Below are positions 36,232 through 48,090 of a stretch of DNA of 64,000 nucleotides, piece by piece. Each line of letters starts with the position of its first letter. Position 1 is the first letter of the stretch. Where the stretch lies: the NCBI RefSeq assembly GCF_026914265.1, contig NC_069134.1, forward strand, positions 68,255,594-68,319,593. Direction: 5' to 3'. Source of the stretch: Mya arenaria (Eukaryota; Mollusca; Bivalvia; Myida; Myidae). A model generated the notes under the pieces. It ran no database searches. It saw only the letters and a list, made by a program, of their open reading frames with translations, and was not told the DNA's origin. A program made the position numbers and the translations under genes.

Positions 36232-37205
36232 CCTTCATAATGAAGCATTGAAATTTTGTAACTTTTAGCAGTTGACCTGAACAGCGCTTATTTTTAGTCT
36301 TGTTCTGGTTATGATAAAATCAAATTGATCAAATTTTAACGTAGCTTTTCGTGATACAATCATCGCTCCATGGACATTTGTGTAACAGTATTCAGTGGAT
36401 GTGTACTGTGTTTTAGTAACTGCATGTGTCAACACAAGCTCATACAACTCTTATATGCATGAGGCCATACCAAATAGATTACATGTTTAGTGTCAGGTCC
36501 CATTTTCAAAATATACATACAAAGCGATACACCACAGAAAACACAAATCTGATTCTATTTAAAACAAATGTATATAGGAATGCTCATAATAGCATAGTTT
36601 ACCAATGAAATATCATACAGATTTTTTTTATACCTTTGAAGGTTCAAACAGCTAGAATTTGAACTCATTTTTGTTGAATGATTTATTCCTGATATCTGTG
36701 TTTTTTTAATTATCAATCTCTAGAAATTCAGTTTTCTTTGTTTTGATATCCATTTTATCCAAAATTATTTTATCATTCCGAAGGATGAAAACCTTTCTGC
36801 CCTATAACGCTTAACATAGAATGAATTTGGTAGAGCCTTACCTAGCTTGAGTCAGTGAACATGATTATTGTAATAATACTGAAGTGTTATAACTTTGACT
36901 GTGTGTGCATGAGATGATTTTGCAAGAGCCGAAAGGTACATGTTAGTAAACTGGTCAAAAGGCAGACGTTCTTGTTACTTGTGTTATATTTTATCATTTA
37001 ACATTTATTGCATCAAGTGTTAAACAACCATTACATATTTTCTTGTAAAGGACTTGTGTAATATCATTACCGGTATGCCACATTTTGCGCTACTGTTCCA
37101 CACTATGTCAAGCATTGTACAGATAAATTCATTGATGTCTTCATTTTTGGTGATAAAAATGTGTCATTTGATAAAAAAGAATCTAACATTAGTAGCCAAA
37201 TAAAA
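36232..37205 (+). other. RAE1 3' untranslated region, candidate poly(A) signal at 37199
   Basis: AT-rich sequence follows the stop codon. The hexamer AATAAA at 37199-37204 is a reasonable polyadenylation signal; later AATAAA copies lie near 37799 and 37925. The end is therefore only a candidate. Confidence 0.4.
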
Positions 37206-37476
37206 CAACATTTTATGAAACTTGTTACAGAATCATAACTTTCGATTCAATAGATTTTGTTTAAAATGAAACTCATTTTTGATGACAATGGTTTCATTTG
37301 ATAAAGGGAATCTTACATTTGTTGCCACTTAGTACAGCATTTTATGAAACTTGTTAGGCTTAAAAATCAACCCATGTTTTCTCCGGATACTTCACCAAAG
37401 GCTCGCTTAATTCTTTTTCTAAATTTGTTTCAATTAATTTGTATTAAAGGGCAACTCATTTAAAATAATATACATA

Positions 37477-37651
37477 CAGTCAAACCCAAATAGCTCGAAC
37501 TTTGAGGGACTGGCGTAAATACTTCGTGCCTCGGAAAATTCGAGCCAAGCGGAAATGATTACATTCAGTTTAAAGAAATTGGTCATTTACATTCAGTTCG
37601 ATCCAACCAGGAATTCAAACCAAGCAAGTTTGAGCCAACGAGGGTCGACTG
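37477..37651. mobile_element. Tc1/mariner-type MITE with TA target duplication
   Basis: A 175-bp element begins CAGTCAAACCC and ends, inverted, CAGTCGACCCTCGTTGGCTC, bounded by TA on both sides (37475-37476 and 37652-37653). Internal phrases such as agctcgaac, gagccaagcgg and gagccaacgagg form an imperfect foldback. The CAGTC..ACC termini and TA duplication fit pogo/Tigger-like non-autonomous elements. Non-coding. Confidence 0.65.
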
Positions 37652-38665
37652 TACTTCTAAAATTTTGAAAAGGATCCAATGTTATTGATTTGGTTTGAAA
37701 TGAAGAAATATCAATGGAGATATAAACTGCTTTTTTATACTTAATCAAAAGTAATAAGACAATTATTGTTAATAATGGTTAAAAATTACTGTCAGAGAAT
37801 AAAGCTTAAAATTGAAGTAACATATTATTATAATTATATGTTACTTCAATGTTCAGCTATATTCATATTATTAGCTCTTACATCAGTTGTATTTGAGTTT
37901 CTGCCTTTATCAAGTTATAAACGTAATAAATAAAGTTAGTTTCTGTTGCCCAATCTCAATTAAGATTGTAATGCTTATGATCATACATTTCCAGGCGTAA
38001 CTTCGTTTTTGGCATAAACTGCACTTGAATAAAAAGGCAAAAAATATAACCAAGTGTCATTGCAATTGGACAAGTTTGAGGGAGTTATGTCCCTTAGATC
38101 GTTTGACTTCAAGTATATTCAATTTTTGGAAACTTCTTCAATCGTTGTAGTTGTATTTCAGTTACGCGTGTTGTATTTGAAAAAAAACCTCGAGGTAGTT
38201 ATAGCCCTTGTTAAAATGGTATATGGAATTGTGATTAGTCATCGTGAAAGTTTATATACATTATATCTTTGTCCAACAATAGTTCCTCAACAGCCATTTC
38301 ATCTATCCATTTACTACTGACACCATATTTCTGCCAATAAGAAATTAACATAAGTAGTTAGTACACTGTTTTTTAAAATGCGAGCTGAGGCGATGATACA
38401 AATAGTGGTGACAGATCCCCTGGTAAAATATATTGCAATTGCAGATATATGTAAATTGAACTTCAGTATTATAATTTTTTCTATTCATTTCACACAAGTA
38501 ACGTCATTGCAACAACTGATTTTATTTTCATAAATTTATAATAAGAAAGTTGCATAGGTTTTGAAAAAAATGGAGTGGTTTGAGGAAGAATGATCTTTTG
38601 AAAAGTTATGTGAAGTTTAATTTATAATAATAATAAGTTACCATTATTAATATAACTGCTTTAGT
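37652..38665. other. No gene seen; 40-bp palindrome at 37811-37850
   Basis: AT-rich spacer between the convergent RAE1 and claudin-like genes. The palindrome attgaagtaacatat ... atatgttacttcaat has 15-bp arms and a short loop. An 88-codon plus-strand frame at 38054-38320 has no recognisable domain. Confidence 0.5.
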
Positions 38666-38734
38666 GCCGATATTTATTGGGGTTTTAACAACAGTTTTTC
38701 AGTGTCTTCTGAATTTTGAGCCGACATTCAAAGT

Positions 38735-41700
38735 CTAGTTTTGGCTTTTCTGTTCAACTGGCAGATCGTATAAACTTTTGAAAGTCAGATTCTTAAACTC
38801 CACGAACAGTAGTGCACCCGTCACTGTGCTCATCAACGTTGAAATAATGGCGAAGTAATACGACCATGACAGGTACAGTTCTTCTAATCCTACGCCTGGG
38901 AAATAGTTCTTCTCAATCTTTGAATACAGTTCCCGATTTTTGGTGGCATACACTACTAGGGTCATAATTTGCAGACTGACTGAAAGAAAGAATGTTACAT
39001 TTGAGGAAATTCTGTACTAGTAAGTAAATATAGAGTAAGCAATGGTATTTAAAGTTTTATTTCCATTACTTTAAATCATTTAGTGCGACGAAATAAAAAA
39101 AAAATTGTTCTATGTCTCAATTCAGGGTAAAAATTACTCCATAATATGAAACAGATTTTGTGTTTTTTAAGACATTTTTTCTTATTTAATGAATAAAGTA
39201 AGACAATTGATGGTTTGTAAAATGTTTTACTGATAAGTGGTAAGTCATACTCCCCATATTTTTTAATCACTCTCATGTATTTCGCGTTACCTGTGGCAAA
39301 GGCGGCGAGGCACATGGCGATGACTAGAGGCCGGGCCTTGTGGAGCGCCGGAAATACCACGCACAGGAAGTACAGGACGAAAAGGCAAGCGTAACACATG
39401 GCCGCCAGTATGGAGAAAGCCTGAGTCGCCACGCTGAAGTCTGAAAAATAGACGTTGGTTTGTTATACTAGCGGCTGGAGCTTGGTTAGCGCCGGAAATA
39501 CAGCAAACGGGTAGAAGAGAGGACGTGAACGTGTGTAGCACATGGCCGACAGAATGGGAAGGTCTGGAAACGTGCGTAGCACATGGCCGACAGAATGGGA
39601 AAGTCTGGAAATACTAGCGGGCGGAGCTTGGTTAGCGCCGGAAATACAGCACACGGGTAGAAGAGAGGACGTGTACGTGTGTAGCACATGGCCGACAGAA
39701 TGGGAAGGATTGAAATACTAGCGGGCGGAGCTTGGTTAGCGCCGGAAATACAACACACGGGTAGAAGAGAGGACGTGCACGTGTGTAGCACATGGCCGAC
39801 GGAATGGGAAAGTCTGGAAATACTAGCGGGCGGAGCTTGGTTAGCGCCGGAAATACAGCACACGGGTAGAAGAGAGGACGTGTACGTGTGTAGCACATGG
39901 CCGACATAATGGGAAGGATTGAAATACTAGCGGGCGGAGCTTGGTTAGCGCCGGAAATACAACACACGGGTAGAAGAGAGGACGTGAACGTGTGTAGCAC
40001 ATGGCCGACAGAATGGGAAGGTCTGGAAATACTAGCGGGCGGAGCTTGGTTAGCGCCGGAAATACAGCACACGGGTAGAAGAGAGGACGTACACGTGTGT
40101 AGCATATGACCGACAGAATGGGAAAGTCTGGAAATACTAGCGGGCCGAGCTTGGTTAGCGCCAGAAATACAACACACGGGTAGTAGAGAAGACGTGCACG
40201 TGTGTAGCATATGACCGACAGAATGGGAAAGTCTGGAAATACTAGCTGGCGGAGCTTGGTTAGCGCCGGAAATACAGCACACGGGTAGAAGAGAGGACGT
40301 ACACGTGTGTAGCATATGACCGACAGAATGGGAAAGTCTGGAAATACTAGCGGGCGGAGCTTGGTTAGCGCCAGAAATACAACACACGGGCAGTAGAGAG
40401 GACGTGCACGTGTGTAGCATATGACCGACAAAATGGGAAAGTCTGGAAATACTAGCGGGCCGAGCTTGGTTAGCGCCAGAAATACAACACACGGGTAGTA
40501 GAGAGGACGTGCACGTGTGTAGCACATGACCGACAGAATGGGAAAGTCTGGAAATACTAGCGGGCGGAGCTTGGTTAGCGCCAGAAATACAACACACGGG
40601 TAGTAGAGAGGACGTGAACGTGTGTAGCACATGACCGACAGAATGGGAAAGTCTGGAAATACTAGCGGGCGGAGCTTGGTTAGCGCCAGAAATACAACAC
40701 ACGGGTAGTAGAGAGGACGTGCACGTGTGTAGCATATGACCGACAGAATGGGAAAGTCTGGAAATACTAGCGGGCGGAGCTTGGTTAGCGCCAGAAATAC
40801 AACACACGGGTAGTAGAGAGGACGTGCACGTGTGTAGCATATGACCGACAAAATGGGAAAGTCTGGAAATACTAGCGGGCGGAGCTTGGTTAGCGCCGGA
40901 AATACAACACACGGGCAGTAGAGAGGACGTGAACGTGTGTAGCACATGACCGACAGAATGGGAAAGTCTGGAAATACTAGCGGGCGGAGCTTGGTTAGCG
41001 CCGGAAATACAACACACGGGTAGTAGAGAGGACGTGCACGTGTGTAGCACATGACCGACAGAATGGGAAAGTCTGGAAATACTAGCGGGCGGAGCTTGGT
41101 TAGCGCCAGAAATACAACACACGGGCAGTAGAGAGGACGTGAACGTGTGTAGCACATGACCGACAGAATGGGAAAGTCTGGAAATACTAGCGGGCGGAGC
41201 TTGGTTAGCGCCGGAAATACAACACACGGGCAGTAGAGAGGACGTGAACGTGTGTAGCACATTGCCGACAGTATGGGAAACTCATGTAAATTCTGGTAAG
41301 AAACATTGGATTCAAACAACAAACAGAATCGTTAACTTTTATTGCGTTTGAAACAACACATGTTGTTTATGTGTTACTTAAAGCCAACTGTCCAAAGTAT
41401 ATAGAGAATAATACCATGTGCGAATATCATGTGCGAATATTATGTGCGAATATCATGTGCGAATATTTAATTCATTGTTCAGCTGTTGGTACACTCGAAA
41501 ACTTAGTAACATCACTTTTACACGTGAAACAGAATAAGGACGTGAAAAATAACTTGTTCCATCAACATCTCCAAAAGTAAAAACTTTCCTTTTCCTTATT
41601 CAGATCACGACAGATATTCGACATATTTGCCTATTGCTTTGAAATATTTCTGGAGTCCATTGTTATATGTCTTATTAAATTTCGTTCCAAATTGACTGTT

Positions 41701-42719
41701 TTCTTCTTACTGTTATAAACACACACCACGCAGCAACTGACAGATGCGCGTTGAACATAAGGCTAAATCCAGTTCACTCTCAATAGCGTTACGTTTTTCG
41801 TCAGAATCTTGAAAACCTTTTCTGTCATTTTTTTTAAAAAATAAATCTTTTACAAAAGAGGTCTTATTTAAAATTCTGATGAAGATTTATTAATATCATT
41901 GAAACAAGCATTTTGTTCACATTTTACATGGAACTATTGTTTTCTATGTTTGACTCTACAAAATGTGAACGAGTCCTCCTGAACATTTTCTGGAAACCAT
42001 GGTATGTTTTTAAAGACATTTTGATATAATATAAGTAATACCGGTAGTTAGTTGACATGAAATAACATTTTAATGATTAAGAATGGGCGGAGTGAGCGTA
42101 ACAATATGAAATATCATTGGCTGAAAATGTAGGTTGTGTTCTAACAAGTGTTCACGGGTGTTTAAATGTCCGCCTCCTACCACTCATCCGATACACAATC
42201 CCTGCGTCGGATTTTGCGTTGTCGATGTATCAGCCAATGAGGTTATGTTCTTAGTCAGTTAGATGACCTAAATTAAAATCTTAATGATTAAGAGGGGCTC
42301 GTTCGCGACGCTCACTCCAGCCATTCTTAATCAGTAAGATTTTTATTCATGCCATCTATTACTTCTGCGATAAAGGTTATCTTACCTGTATTGACGGGAA
42401 AACATTCCCAAGCCGCACTGTCCACTCTTTTAACACAAAAATCCCACAGCCCCATTTTCATACTAGCCCCACTCGCCGACCAATTCTTTGTTGCCATGGA
42501 TACGATGAACGAAACTGTTGCTATGAGCAGAACGGCGAATGACGCAATAAAATTAACTGACGTCAAACCGCAAGATGCACAGCGACGGACCGATGACGTC
42601 ACAGCCTCGGTTGGTCTTCCGTTTGGAGCCTTTGGTACAGCTCGTTTTTCAGAATTTGCATTAGTGTCGATGGTAACAGTCTTTCCTTTCATAATGCTCC
42701 TCGTATTTTCTATTTCCAT
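38735..42719 (-). CDS. PMP22/claudin-family four-transmembrane protein (three exons)
   Basis: Membrane protein of the PMP22/EMP/claudin fold. Coding exons: 42719-42386, 39440-39291 and 38979-38735; both introns are phase 1 with donors ACAG|GTAAGA and ACAG|GTAACG and acceptors TTTTTCAG|AC and CTTTCAG|TC, giving 242 residues. TM1 is about 53-76. The first extracellular loop holds the family signature: W80, GLW at 90-92, C95 and C106. TM2 is about 119-142, TM3 148-172 and TM4 199-221, with a short cytoplasmic tail. The N-terminus is unusually long (about 52 residues before TM1); a second Met at residue 10 is an alternative start. The family is clear, but assignment to claudin proper, PMP22/EMP or a CACNG-like subfamily is not. 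A candidate AATAAA lies about 60 bp past the stop (38678-38673). Confidence 0.85.
39465..41277 (-). repeat. 105-bp minisatellite in intron 1, derived from exon 2 of the host gene
   Basis: About 17 units of 105 bp start some 25 bp from the exon 2 acceptor. Read in the gene's sense, each unit repeats the exon 2 core: unit text CVVFPALTKLRPLV against exon text CVVFPALHKARPLV, and ILSAMCY against ILAAMCY, about 19 of 30 residues matching by hand. Each unit also carries TATTTCCAG|AC, like the true acceptor TTTTTCAG|AC. A period of 35 codons leaves two frames open for 493 and 542 codons; these are by-products unless transcripts show otherwise. Units near 39545-39600 include a truncated copy. Confidence 0.9.
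41320..42074. other. Claudin-like intron 1, remainder
   Basis: AT-rich intron sequence. A 13-bp tandem repeat, catgtgcgaatat, occurs four times at about 41415-41466. Nothing else seen. Confidence 0.6.
42075..42332. mobile_element. Foldback MITE at the 5' end of claudin-like intron 1
   Basis: The ends GATTAAGAATGGGCGGAGTG and, inverted, GATTAAGAATGGCTGGAGTG form inverted repeats of about 24 bp over 258 bp. A second internal inverted pair (atcattggctga / tcagccaatga) makes the element fold back. It ends about 50 bp from the exon 1 donor. No coding sequence; superfamily not assigned. Confidence 0.65.
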
Positions 42720-43495
42720 TTTTCCAAAGAATGTTTTACATCATGCAATAAATAAAACTTTAAATCTGTTTTAAACTAATATTTTCACTTTTTAATTGAC
42801 CAGCATGTAGAAGTCTGTCTTTTTGCCTTTTCCAGGATTCATGTAAATGCAGTGGAGTTTTTTATTGAACAATTTGTTGTTCACGACTTTCAAACAAGAT
42901 AAACCTGTTCATTTCACATCATTATTGCAGCCGTATTATTAAAAAATAAACAGTCCCAAACCTTATAATCCGTTATGTGAGCTTTACGACAATTATTGAT
43001 AAGATATTCAGATTTCTAAAAGGCATTTCAATCTGATATCCCGGAACTATGGATGCCTTGGTCTGTTTAAAGGAGTAAACTCAGTGAACTTTTAATACAT
43101 CTAACAGGATTAAAGTGACGCTTCGTTAAGTTTTCGCGGAGGTCCCCTGCCGTTGACGGTAAATACGGCGATGAAATGCATGCAGCAGTAATCGTTTGAT
43201 CAGACTTGAATATTAGCATATGATTATTGATCATCTTAAACTGATTAGCACAGAAAATATTTTGAATTTAGAATTATAATAATGAAATAATGTAATAACG
43301 AAATTTTATTGTATGCTTTCCAGTGATTTAAAAATATCTATCAATGAAATAAAACTTGTATTTCACTAATTCAAATAGTGAAATTTATAAAAATAGCTTT
43401 TGGTGATCACTCGGTGAAATATATTACGGTCTTACACTTAAACAAACAATTATCCTCTTTATCTGCAATATATGACACAGATGCCCCCATTCCTA
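42720..43495. other. Upstream of the claudin-like gene; nothing recognised
   Basis: AT-rich DNA presumably containing the promoter and 5' UTR. No convincing TATA-Inr pair or leader exon was identified. Confidence 0.4.
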
Positions 43496-43504
43496 TGCAC
43501 GTGT

Positions 43505-43775
43505 GGTAAGCAGCCTAGCGGCGTGAAGTAAGCGGCCTAGCGGCGTGAAGTTAGCGGCCTAGCAGCGTGAAGTTGGCGGCCTGGCGGCCTAAGTGTCAGA
43601 AATTGTTCTCTATTTCAAAGCAATTGTCCATGCATTTACTTGGAAAACAATGATAAATTAATGTGTTTTATTAATAATTTAACATCCTGAAGCGGTTATC
43701 AACAATTGTCAAAGAAGTCGATCAAGCAGTTCAACGGCCTAGCGGCGTGAAGATAGCGGCCTAGCGGTATAAAAT
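43505..43775. repeat. 21-bp GC-rich repeat agcggcctagcggcgtgaagt
   Basis: Four units lie at about 43508-43595 and two more at 43733-43770 in the same orientation, separated by AT-rich DNA. They stand out by GC content. No coding sense is visible. Confidence 0.65.
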
Positions 43776-44690
43776 GGTCTATTTCAACGCATTTTTATAC
43801 GCGTTATTTTTTTAATTTCTCGCCTTTGTCATAAAAGCAATGGCCATTATCCCGCCCTGAGTTGATGAATGTACATAAAAGTTACCAGTTGTTGATGCTT
43901 ATGCTGATCATGTGCTGAAAAACAATCAGGTCTGGATAAGCTTGATGGCTATATTATGTGACCTAAGTATCAATTTGCATCGCTAAGTTCAATTAACATC
44001 TTACGGTTCTCGCTTAGAACTATTCTACTTCTTAGAACTAATATATTATACTTAAACCCGGATAGCCTAGAAAGCAACATTAAGTAAACAATTGTTTTCC
44101 ATTTTTAGTAGCAGCGACCTTGACCGCAGATGCACAACTTCACATGAAGACTAAAAATTTTGTGAAGGTTTAATACTTTAACTTATGTTTTTAGATTAAT
44201 GTTACTCTATATGCCTAATGCCATACATCAATGACCGTAACTCTGCAGAGCACAGCAACATATATGGCAATCAGATCTTTTAGGCAGAAAGTTTTACGGA
44301 AAATACGGATAATGCCTCAAAACGGTCCATACTAATAACGAAAAACAACAACATTTTATCGGAAGTCCATTCAAGCACATATATTGAGAGCAAATATGAA
44401 GAATGTCATCTCAAAATTCTTTTAAACATAACGCAACCTAACAACCATGCATGTATGTACATTTAGACGCCATGTTAACAGACATAATTTATTTTAACGG
44501 TGTTGTGTGCACGTATACTTTTGTTGGGAAAATTTGCCCGAGCAATATTTTTTGGAGAATGCAGTTTATGTATATATGTTTATGACCAATCAAAAGAACA
44601 ATGCACCAGATATTGAGTTTTAATATACTTTCATAGAGGTGTGCTTTTGTTAATTTCTCTCTTTTTACAGATTTTAACACCACGTAAGTG
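43776..44690. other. No gene seen
   Basis: AT-rich DNA without supported features; it leads into the 58-bp array. Confidence 0.5.
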
Positions 44691-44704
44691 CTTTCAATGA
44701 TCCC

Positions 44705-47700
44705 TAATCAATGAATCTGCGTTTATATGGCCAGCGTCAAGTTTTATATCGCTAGTGGCACTGAAAAATGAATCTGCGTTTTATATAGCCAGCGTCATGT
44801 TTTATATCGCTAGGGTCATTGAACAATGGATCTGTGTTTTATATAGCCAGCGTTATGTTTTATATCTCTAGTGTCATTGAATAATGAATCTGCGTTTTAT
44901 ATTGAAATGAAAGCGTCAAGTTTTTTTATCGCTAGTATCATATATTAAACAATGACTCTGTATTTTATATGGCCAGCGTCATGTTCTATATCGCTAGTGT
45001 CTTTGAATAATGACTGCATTTTATATTGCCAGCGTTATGTTTTATATCGCTAGTGTCATTGAACAATGACTCTGTATTTTGTATTGCCAGCGTCAAGTTT
45101 TATATCGCTAGTGTCGTATATTGAACAATGACTCTGCATTTTATATTGCCAGCTTTATGTTTTATATCGCTAGTGTCATATATTGAACAATGAATCTGCG
45201 TTTTATATTGCCAACGTCATGTGTTAAATGGCTAGTGTCTTTGAATAATGACTCTGGGTTTTATATGGCCAGTGTTATGTTTTATATCGCTAGTGTCATT
45301 GAACAATGACTCTGTATTTTATATGGCCAGCGTCATGTTTTATATCGCTAGTGTCATTCAACAAGGACTCTGCGTTTTATATGGCCAGCGTCATGTTTTA
45401 TATCGCTAGTGTCTTTGAATAATGACTCTGCATTTTATATTGCCAGCGTTATGTTTTATATCGCTAGTGTCATTGAACAATGACTCTGTATTTTGTATTG
45501 CCAACGTCAAGTTTTATATCGCTAGTGTCATATATTGAACAATGAATCTGGGTTTTATATTGCCAACGTCATGTGTTATATGGCTAGTGTCTTTGAATAA
45601 TGACTCTGGGTTTTATATGGCCAGTGTTATGTTTTATTTCGCTAGTGTCATTGAACAATGACTCTGTATTTTATATGGCCAGCGTTATGTTTTATTTCGC
45701 TAGTGTCATTGAACAATGACTCTGCATTTTATATTGCCAGCGTTATGTTTTATATCGCTAGTGTCATTGAACAATGACTCTGTATTTTGTATTGCCAGCG
45801 TCAAGTTTTATATCGCTAGTGTCATTGAACAATGACTCTGCATTTTATATTGCCAGCGTTATGTTTTATATCGCTAGTGTCATTGAACAATGACTCTGTA
45901 TTTTGTATTGCCAGCGTCAAGTTTTATATCGCTAGTGTCATATATTGAACAATGACGCTGCATTTTATATTGCCAACGTCATGTGTTATATGGCTAGTGT
46001 CTTTGAATAATGACTCTGGGTTTTATATGGCCAGTGTTATGTTTTATTTCGCTAGTGTCATTGAACAATGACTCTGTATTTTATATGGCCAGCGTTATGT
46101 TTTATTTCGCTAGTGTCATTGAACAATGACTCTGCATTTTATATTGCCAGCGTTATGTTTTATATCGCTAGTGTCATTGAACAATGACTCTGTATTTTGT
46201 ATTGCCAGCTTTATGTTTTATATCGCTAGTGTCATTGAACAATGACGCTGCATTTTATATTGCCAGCGTTATGTTTTATATCGCTAGTGTCATTGAACAA
46301 TGACTCTGTATTTTGTATTGCCAGCGTCAAGTTTTATATCGCTAGTGTCATATATTGAACAATGAATCTGGGTTTTATATTGCCAACGTCATGTGTTATA
46401 TGGCTAGTGTCTTTGAATAATGACTCTGGGTTTTATATGGCCAGTGTTATGTTTTATTTCGCTAGTGTCATTGAACAATGACTCTGTATTTTATATGGCC
46501 AGCATCATGTTTTATATCGCTAGTGTCATTCAACAAGGACTCTGCGTTTTATATGGCCAGCGTCATGTTTTATATCGCTAGTGTCTTTGAATAATGACTC
46601 TGCATTTTATATTGCCAGCTTTATGTTTTATATCGCTAGTGTCATTGAACAATATTTACACCTCAACTTCCATTCCTCAATTCCCTTCATCAATCGATGA
46701 ACGCAACATCTTTGGATATGTTCGGATCGTAATTCATTGCATAACAATATACATGAAAGCTATTTATCTTGTTATTGGTTGTATTGTGTCTGCAGGTCCC
46801 GTAAAATATAGATCAACATTTTTAAAAGTGTAAGTTTATTATATTTTAAATATATTGGTACCAGAAGTGTTTTAATTTTACGTTTTAAAGTGATTTCAAG
46901 TGGTTGATCTTTTCCCGCGTTATTGTGACGTCATTTGAAAAAAATGTTTCCGGTTATAGTCGGGTCGTTCTATTTACAGAATGGGTAAAAACGGATTACT
47001 GAAATGTTTTCTTAAATGAAATGAAGTATTTTTTTAACAATTCTTGAATGAAATAATGAAATATTGGTGTAAATATAAGGAATGAATTGCGGGGTTGATG
47101 TCATTATCGGGGATATGAACGCAATTGGGTTGGTCAAAGTACGCGTGGAGTCCTTTGGACTCCACACACATTGACCAACCCAATTGCGTTCATACCCCGA
47201 TAATGACATCAACCCCACAATTCATTCCTTAAATGAATCTGTATTTTATATTGCCAGCGTCATGTTTTATATCGCTAGTTTCATATATTGAACAAATGAA
47301 TCTGCGTTTGATATTGCCAACGTTATGTGTTATATCGCTAGTGTCATATATTGAACATTATGACTCTGCGTTTTATATGGCCAGCGTCATGTTTTATATC
47401 GCTAGTGTTATTGCACAATGAATCTGCGTTTTATATTGCCAGCGTCATGTTTTATATCTCTAGTGTCATTGAATAATGACTCTGCATTTTATATTGCCAG
47501 CGTCAAGTTTTATATCGCTAGTGTTATTGAATAATGACTCTGCATTTATTTAGCCAGCGTCATGTTTTATATCGCTAGTGTTATTGAACAATGAATCTGC
47601 GTTTTATATTGCCAGCGTCATGTTTTATATCTCTAGTGTCATTCAACAAGGACTCTGCGTTTTATAAAGCCAGCGTTATGTTTTATATCGCTAGTGTCAT

Positions 47701-47815
47701 TGAATAATACATCCGTGTTTTATATAGCAAGCGTCATGTTTTATATCGCTAGTGTCATTAAACAATGATTATACGTTTTATATTGCCAGTGTCATGTTTA
47801 TATTGCAAGCGTCAT
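44705..47815. repeat. 58-bp dimeric minisatellite, about 43 units, interrupted once
   Basis: The unit combines two similar half-units: gttttatattgccagcgtcat and gttttatatcgctagtgtcat, followed by tgaacaatgactct. Some units carry a 4-bp atat insertion. The variant tgactctgggttttatatgg recurs at 45601, 46011 and 46421, an exact 410-bp spacing equal to seven units plus one 4-bp insertion, so a higher-order repeat exists. The array is broken at about 46655-47232. Short frames within it are by-products. Confidence 0.93.
46655..47232. other. Insertion in the 58-bp array, ending in a 154-bp palindrome
   Basis: Non-satellite DNA splits the array. Its right part (47077-47230) is a near-perfect inverted repeat with arms of about 75 bp: aaggaatgaattg ... 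ttgatgtcattatcggg ... atgaacgcaattgggttgg, centred on gtggagtcctttggactccac. Aatatttacacc near 46653 and its inverse ggtgtaaatat near 47066 bracket the rest. It may be a foldback element or a recombination product. No gene is visible. Confidence 0.7.
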
Positions 47816-48090
47816 TGAACAAATGCACTGCTTCTTTTGGAACTATCCTCTTCTGATATAATGCTATCTTTAGCCCATTTCTGCAGGTCTTCACTTCTTT
47901 TGTCATGTCAAGTTGCGATTAAAAGTTGAACACTAGGTCTTGAGAAGTCATGAGATTGTCCTTGCTTCGAGCGTTATCATTTTAGTAGCACTAATAACAG
48001 TGCCTGATGAAGAACTCCAGATGTACACCACCCTGCTTCTAAATGATTATTTTCTGATATCTAAATCTTGAATTAAATAGTTTTTGCCTT
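47816..48090. other. No gene seen
   Basis: AT-rich DNA leading into the fossil recombinase region, possibly part of the same element. Confidence 0.35.

Noticed and set aside
39632-41322. Two long minus-strand frames of 542 and 493 codons as a repeat-protein gene
   Set aside because: They arise because the 105-bp unit is a multiple of three and lacks stops in two frames. Both lie within the intron of the claudin-like gene. Kept as a repeat, with the exon-origin noted.
42349-42774. 141-codon plus-strand frame
   Set aside because: Antisense of claudin-like exon 1; the minus strand has the transmembrane segment, the W-GLW-C-C signature and correct splice sites.
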